From: Azospirillum sp. RU38E
GTDB lineage: Bacteria; Pseudomonadota; Alphaproteobacteria; Azospirillales; Azospirillaceae
Length of the DNA: 64,000 nt
Assembly (NCBI RefSeq): GCF_900188385.1
Contig: NZ_FZOI01000001.1
Span: 372,001-436,000, forward strand
Direction of reading: 5' to 3'
Part shown: positions 59,267 through 64,000 of the stretch, one piece after another
Layout: each line of letters begins with the position of its first letter
How positions within the stretch are numbered: the stretch's first letter is position 1
The notes under the pieces: generated by a model
The model's database searches: none
What the model was told of the DNA's origin: nothing
What the model saw: only the letters and a program-made list of their open reading frames with translations
Program-made: the position numbers and the translations under genes

Positions 59267-61972
59267 TTACTCCGCAGCGGCAGGAACCGCCAGGTTGCGC
59301 AGCACGTACTGCAGAATGCCGCCATTCTTGAAGTAATCCACCTCGTCCAGCGTATCGATACGGCAGAGCAGGTTGACCACTTCCTTCGACCCGTCGGCGC
59401 GGGTGATGGTCAGCTTCAGGTCCATGCGGGGCTTCAAGCCGGCTTCCACGCCTTCGATGTCGAAGGTCTCCGACCCGTCCAGCTTCAGCGTCTTGCGGCT
59501 GACACCGGCGGGGTACTGGAGCGGCAGGATACCCATGCCAACCAGATTGGAGCGGTGGATACGCTCGAAGCTTTCGGCGATGACGGCGGAGACGCCCAGC
59601 AGACGGGTGCCCTTGGCGGCCCAGTCACGCGAGGAGCCGGTGCCGTATTCCTGACCGGCGAAGACCACCAGCGGCGTGCCCTCGGCCTGGTACTTCATCG
59701 ACGCATTATAGATCGGCATCACTTCGCCGGTCGGCACATACTTGGTCAGGCCGCCTTCGACGCCGTCCAGCATCTCGTTCTTGATGCGGATATTGGCGAA
59801 GGTGCCACGCATCATGACTTCATGGTTGCCACGGCGTGCGCCGTAGCTGTTGAAGTCGGCGACGGTGACATTGTGTTCCAGCAGATATTCACCGGCCGGG
59901 CTGGTCTTCTTGATGTTACCAGCCGGGGATATATGGTCGGTGGTGATGCTGTCACCCAGGATGGCCAGCGCGCGGGCACCCTTCACGTCGGACACGGAGC
60001 CCGGCGTCATGGTGATGCCGTCGAACAGCGGCGGACGCTTGGCGTAGGTCGACTTCTCGTCCCACTTATAGGTCATGCCTTCGACGGTCTTGATCTTCTG
60101 CCACTGCTCCGGCCCCAGGAACACGTTGGCATAGCGGCTGACGAACATTTCGCGCGTCAGGAACTGGGCGATCGTGTCCTCGATCTCCTTGTTCGACGGC
60201 CAGATGTCCTTCAGGAAGACGGGCTGGCCGTCCTTGCCGGTGCCGATCGGATCCTTGGAGATGTCCAGGTGCAGGGTGCCGGCCAGGGCATAGGCCACCA
60301 CCAGCGGCGGGGAGGCCAGATAGTTGGCGCGGACCTGCGGGGAAACGCGGCCTTCGAAATTGCGGTTGCCGGACAGCACCGACGCAACGGTCAGCTTGCC
60401 AGCGTCCACGGCGGCGGCAATCGGGTCCGGCAGCGGACCGGAATTGCCGATGCAGGTGGTGCAGCCATAGCCGACCAGATTGAAGCCCAGCTTGTCCAGG
60501 TACGGGGACAGGCCAGCGGCGTTCAGATAGTCGGTCACAACCTGGGAGCCCGGTGCGAGCGAGGTCTTCACCCACGGCTTGGCGGTCAGGCCCAGTTCCA
60601 CCGCCTTCTTCGCCACCAGACCGGCGGCGAACAGCACCGACGGGTTGGAGGTGTTGGTGCAGCTGGTGATGGCGGCGATCACGACATGGCCGTGATCCAG
60701 CTTGTAATCAGCGCCGGCCACATCGGTCGGCTGGCTGATCGGGCGGCCGGCAACGTCGGTGGCCAGGAAGTCACCGAATTCCTTGGTCACGTTGGACAGC
60801 AGCACGCGGTCCTGCGGACGCTTCGGGCCGGCCAGCGACGGCTCCACCGAACCCAGGTCCAGTTCCAGCGTGTCGGTGAAGACCGGATCGGGCGAGGACG
60901 CATCGCGCCACATGCCCTGGGCCTTGGCATAGGCCTCCACCAAAGCCACGCGGTCGGCGTCGCGGCCGGTGAAGTGCAGGAAGCGGATGGTCTCGGCGTC
61001 GATCGGGAAAATGCCGCAGGTGGCGCCATATTCCGGGGCCATGTTGGCAATCGTCGCACGGTCGGCCAGGGTCAGCGCGTCCAGGCCGGGGCCATAGAAC
61101 TCGACGAACTTGCCCACCACCTTCTTCTTGCGCAGCATCTGGGTGACGGTCAGCACCAGATCGGTGGCGGTCGCACCCTCACGCAGCTTGCCGGTCAGCT
61201 TGAAGCCGACCACTTCCGGGATCAGCATGGAGATGGGCTGGCCCAGCATGGCGGCTTCCGCCTCGATGCCGCCCACGCCCCAGCCCAGCACGGCCATGCC
61301 GTTGACCATGGTGGTGTGGCTGTCGGTACCGACCAGCGTGTCCGGATAGGCCACGGTGGCGCCGGTCTGGTCCGTATCGGTCCAGACGGTCTGGGCCAAG
61401 TATTCCAGGTTCACCTGATGGCAGATGCCGGTGCCCGGCGGCACAACGCGGAAATTATTGAAGGCCTTCTGGCCCCAGCGCAGGAACTCGTAACGCTCAC
61501 CATTGCGCTGGAATTCCAGGTCCACATTCTCATCAAACGCCTGCGGCGTGCCGAAGGCGTCAACCATCACGGAATGGTCGATGACCAGATCCACCGGGGT
61601 CAGCGGGTTGATCTTGGTCGGATCACCACCCAGCGCCACCATGGCTTCGCGCATCGCGGCCAGATCGCAGACGGCGGGCACGCCGGTGAAATCCTGCATC
61701 AGCACGCGGGCCGGGCGATAGGCGATCTCGCGGTCGGACCGCTTGTCGACCAGCCACTGGGCGACGGCCTTGACGTCGTCCACGCTCACCGTGCGCCCGT
61801 CTTCGAAGCGCAGCAGGTTCTCCAGCAGCACCTTCATGGAGAAGGGCAGGCGCGACACGTCGCCCAGGCCGGCCTTCTCGGCTTCGGGAATGCTGAAATA
61901 ATCAACAGACTTGCCGCCGGCAGTCAGGGTGCGGCGGACTTTCAGGCTGTCCTGGCCGGTGATCGTGGACAT
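59267..61972 (-). CDS. acnA: Aconitate hydratase AcnA
   Basis: A 901-aa AcnA/IRP-type aconitase. ATG 61972 follows GGAGGAG. The [4Fe-4S] cysteines are in [10 protein letters not shown] and [12 protein letters not shown]; the swivel domain holds RDWAAKG. It interconverts citrate and isocitrate in the TCA cycle. It is transcribed alone; the 561-base upstream gap must contain its promoter. Confidence 0.97.
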   Translation of the reverse strand: MSTITGQDSLKVRRTLTAGGKSVDYFSIPEAEKAGLGDVSRLPFSMKVLLENLLRFEDGRTVSVDDVKAVAQWLVDKRSDREIAYRPARVLMQDFTGVPAVCDLAAMREAMVALGGDPTKINPLTPVDLVIDHSVMVDAFGTPQAFDENVDLEFQRNGERYEFLRWGQKAFNNFRVVPPGTGICHQVNLEYLAQTVWTDTDQTGATVAYPDTLVGTDSHTTMVNGMAVLGWGVGGIEAEAAMLGQPISMLIPEVVGFKLTGKLREGATATDLVLTVTQMLRKKKVVGKFVEFYGPGLDALTLADRATIANMAPEYGATCGIFPIDAETIRFLHFTGRDADRVALVEAYAKAQGMWRDASSPDPVFTDTLELDLGSVEPSLAGPKRPQDRVLLSNVTKEFGDFLATDVAGRPISQPTDVAGADYKLDHGHVVIAAITSCTNTSNPSVLFAAGLVAKKAVELGLTAKPWVKTSLAPGSQVVTDYLNAAGLSPYLDKLGFNLVGYGCTTCIGNSGPLPDPIAAAVDAGKLTVASVLSGNRNFEGRVSPQVRANYLASPPLVVAYALAGTLHLDISKDPIGTGKDGQPVFLKDIWPSNKEIEDTIAQFLTREMFVSRYANVFLGPEQWQKIKTVEGMTYKWDEKSTYAKRPPLFDGITMTPGSVSDVKGARALAILGDSITTDHISPAGNIKKTSPAGEYLLEHNVTVADFNSYGARRGNHEVMMRGTFANIRIKNEMLDGVEGGLTKYVPTGEVMPIYNASMKYQAEGTPLVVFAGQEYGTGSSRDWAAKGTRLLGVSAVIAESFERIHRSNLVGMGILPLQYPAGVSRKTLKLDGSETFDIEGVEAGLKPRMDLKLTITRADGSKEVVNLLCRIDTLDEVDYFKNGGILQYVLRNLAVPAAAE

Positions 61973-62533
61973 CGGGGGTGACTCCTCCATCGGGGTCGAA
62001 AGCGGCAGGCGACATGACTTCTTGCCCCGGCTCCAGCGTCCGGGGCCAAGGCCTGCCAGGGTGGCTTTTCGGAGCGTGGTTTAGCGCTTTTCGCGGTGCG
62101 GGGCAAACCCCTCTAGGGGGGATCAGACCCCCTTTTCACTCATATTCGATCAAGGTAGGGGCTTGTTGCGAAACGATCTTAACTAGGTGGGCCAGGAGAG
62201 GGGTATTGACGGGGCCTGTCACCGGACATGGGCGGGGCGGGCAGGGGGCCAGGCAAAGACTCCAGCGGCCCCCTGGTTGGAATTGGCTGTTCTGCGCATT
62301 CTATCGCCCCTTTACGTGCGATCGTGTGTCTTCCTCTGAAAATGTCCTAAAGCGCCCATTTCCTGGGGGAAATGGTGTGCTTTGGGTGGGTTTTTTGAAA
62401 TTATGTCTCTTTTGCCGGGACGCGGTTGACAGGGGGACTGTTTTCACAGAAACGTCACTCCCGTCCGCGCGAAATGCATCCGATGCATGGCAGCTACCAT
62501 GCTGGTCGAAGGCGCGATGGAGGGTTTCTATCG
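61973..62533. other. acnA-oppB divergent intergenic region
   Basis: No gene is convincing in this 561-base region. It contains a hairpin with CCATTTCC/GGAAATGG (62350-62384) followed by a T-run (GGGTGGGTTTTTTG), which looks like a terminator of an unseen plus-strand transcript, and a TTGACA (62427-62432) that may be the -35 of the permease promoter. Confidence 0.5.
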
Positions 62534-63457
62534 ATGTTGTCTTACGCTGTCCGGCGCCTGCTGGAAGCGATCCCCACATTGCTGGTGATCGTCGCCCTGT
62601 CCTTCTTTCTGATGCATTCCGCCCCCGGCGGCCCGTTCGACAGCGAGCGTGTGCTGCCGCCGGAGATCGAGGCGAACCTGAAGGCCGCCTATAATCTGGA
62701 TAAGCCGGTCTGGCAGCAATTCACCATATATCTGGGCAAGGCGCTGCAGGGCGATTTCGGCCCGTCCTTCACCTATAAGGATTTCACCGTCTCCGAGCTG
62801 ATCTTGACCGGTCTGCCGGTATCGGCCCGGCTGGGCCTGTCGGCGGTGACGCTGGCGGTGCTGATCGGCTGTACGCTGGGTATTCTGGCCGCCATGCGCC
62901 AGAACACCAAGACAGACTATTCCATCATGGGCATCGCCATGGTGGGCATCACCATTCCCAATTTCGTCATGGCGCCGCTGCTGACGCTGATTTTCGGCAT
63001 CTATCTGGGCTGGCTGCCGGTGGCGGGGCTGGGCGATGGGTCGTTCCGCAATCTGGTGCTGCCGGTGATCGCGCTGGCCCTGCCGCAGATCGCCATTGTC
63101 AGCCGCCTGACCCGTGGCGGCATGATTGAGGTGCTGCGCTCCAACTTCGTGCGCACGGCCCATGCCAAGGGGCTGCCGGAACATCTGATCATCACCCGCC
63201 ACACGCTGCGCGCGGCCATGCTGCCCGTCGTCTCCTATCTGGGGCCGGCCATTGCCGGTCTGGTGACGGGATCGGTGGTGATCGAGCAGATTTTTGGCCT
63301 GCCGGGTATCGGCCGCTATTTCGTGCAGGGGGCGATCAACCGCGACTACACCCTGGTGATGGGTACCGTCATTACCTATGGCAGCCTGATCGTGCTGATG
63401 AATCTGCTGGTTGATCTGGTTTATGGCCTGATGGACCCGCGTGTCCGCTACGACTGA
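62534..63457 (+). CDS. Peptide ABC transporter permease (OppB/DppB type)
   Basis: A 307-aa membrane protein with six helices and the EAA loop AHAKGLPEHLIITRHTLRAAMLP. The N-terminus (MLSYAVRRLLEAIPTLLVIVALSFF) is the OppB signature. Start ATG 62534 follows GGAGGG. It would form half of a peptide importer channel; OppC, ATPase and binding-protein genes are not seen in the 540 bases that follow, where an M2-peptidase gene begins instead. Confidence 0.93.
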   Translation: MLSYAVRRLLEAIPTLLVIVALSFFLMHSAPGGPFDSERVLPPEIEANLKAAYNLDKPVWQQFTIYLGKALQGDFGPSFTYKDFTVSELILTGLPVSARLGLSAVTLAVLIGCTLGILAAMRQNTKTDYSIMGIAMVGITIPNFVMAPLLTLIFGIYLGWLPVAGLGDGSFRNLVLPVIALALPQIAIVSRLTRGGMIEVLRSNFVRTAHAKGLPEHLIITRHTLRAAMLPVVSYLGPAIAGLVTGSVVIEQIFGLPGIGRYFVQGAINRDYTLVMGTVITYGSLIVLMNLLVDLVYGLMDPRVRYD

Positions 63458-63509
63458 TCCGGCGCTTCTATCCTTACTTAATAGTACGTTCCGCCCGAAG
63501 GATACCCCC

Positions 63510-64000
63510 ATGCGGCTTTCCCACCTGCTCCGTACCGGTGCTGCCATCGGCACCCTGTTCCTGCTGACGGCCTGCCAGCCGGCTGAAAAGAAGGCCGAGG
63601 CGCCGGCAGCCCCGGCCAAGGCGACGGCAGCGGATGCGGCAGCGTTTGTGGAGCGGGCAGAGGCTGAACTGGGGGCGGCGCGGGAGAAGCTGAACCGCCA
63701 GTCCTGGGTGATGAACACCTATATCACCCCGGATACGCTGGCCCTGTCGTCGGCCACGGGGGCGGAATATAGCGCGCTGGTCGCCCGCCTGACGGCGGAG
63801 AGCAAGCAGTTTGTCGGGCTGGAACTGGCCCCGGATGTGGCGCGCAAGCTGGCCCTGCTGCGCAATGAAACGGCGCTGCCGTCCCCTGCCGACCCGGCCT
63901 TGAACAAGGAATTGTCGGAGCTGGACGCCAAGCTGGGTGAGCTTTACGCCACCGGCAAGGTCTGCCGTGAGGATGGCAGCGACTGCCTGACGCTGGACGA
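63510..64000 (+). CDS. M2-family peptidyl-dipeptidase lipoprotein, 3' truncated
   Basis: The frame is open to the right edge; 163 residues are visible. A signal peptide with the lipobox LLTAC (Cys at residue 22) is followed by AAAFVERAEAELGAAREKLNRQSWVMNTYITPDTLAL, the N-terminal pattern of M2 (ACE-like) metallopeptidases. The zinc motif lies beyond the window. AAGGAT precedes the ATG. It may trim peptides for the adjacent Opp-type permease. Confidence 0.85.
   Translation, partial: MRLSHLLRTGAAIGTLFLLTACQPAEKKAEAPAAPAKATAADAAAFVERAEAELGAAREKLNRQSWVMNTYITPDTLALSSATGAEYSALVARLTAESKQFVGLELAPDVARKLALLRNETALPSPADPALNKELSELDAKLGELYATGKVCREDGSDCLTLD

Overview
The window looks like chromosomal DNA from a GC-rich alphaproteobacterium, most likely in the Rhodospirillales/Azospirillaceae. 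The grounds are the hprK-rapZ-EIIA-HPr order with a short alphaproteobacterial-type HPr kinase, rpsT directly before dnaA, an addA-type recombination helicase, an ACR3/ArsH arsenic operon and generally high GC. The taxon is an inference; there is no rRNA in the window. Most of it is ordinary core and accessory chromosome with dense, well-formed genes.

Layout. 1-2949: a 5'-truncated PAS/GGDEF/EAL protein and a DUF29 protein. 3386-10507: a four-gene envelope cassette (DUF1302 outer-membrane protein, DUF1329 protein, YCF48-like propeller, RND/MMPL permease). 10594-19017: GDSL autotransporter esterase, YbjQ-like protein, lipoprotein, cytochrome c, YchF, a TonB siderophore receptor and a GNAT-NTF2 fusion gene preceded by a possible leader RNA. 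19206-21590: oxyR divergent from ahpC-ahpD. 21777-25115: arsR-arsC(LMW)-arsC(Grx)-acr3-arsH. 25153-32648: amidohydrolase/thioredoxin pair, small genes, alpha/beta hydrolase and addA. 32772-37896: a histidine kinase, then a phosphorelay operon hprK-rapZ-EIIA-HPr-EI on the minus strand. 38162-48031: TSUP permease, moeB, dsrE-like, aroA-mutM, rpsT, dnaA, tRNA-Gly(CCC), GNAT, apaG, folE. 48108-55072: unknown secreted protein, PAS_5 protein, znuBC/znuA around a Zur-like palindrome, dapB, GH30 glycosidase. 55169-59058: the most unusual block. 59267-64000: acnA, an Opp-type permease and a truncated M2-peptidase lipoprotein.

Two things deserve most attention. First, 55169-58547 reads as an effector-immunity locus: a 371-aa protein with a peptidoglycan-binding-like N-terminus, a MuF-like middle and a T4-lysozyme-like catalytic tip (Glu177-Asp186-Thr192 at exact T4 lysozyme spacing) faces four tandem paralogous exported six-cysteine proteins. 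The toxin tip and the immunity array are AT-rich relative to the surroundings. Second, seven intergenic copies of one structured repeat, plus a possible solo hairpin, sit mostly right behind stop codons. Their stems keep pairing while their sequence changes, so folding appears to be what is conserved.

Regulation visible in the sequence includes a perfect 15-bp Zur-like palindrome between znuC and znuA, an ArsR-type dyad touching the arsR start, a Fur/Irr-like AT-rich site upstream of the TonB receptor, a LacI-type operator core before the GH30 gene, a strong rpsT promoter and many intrinsic terminators.
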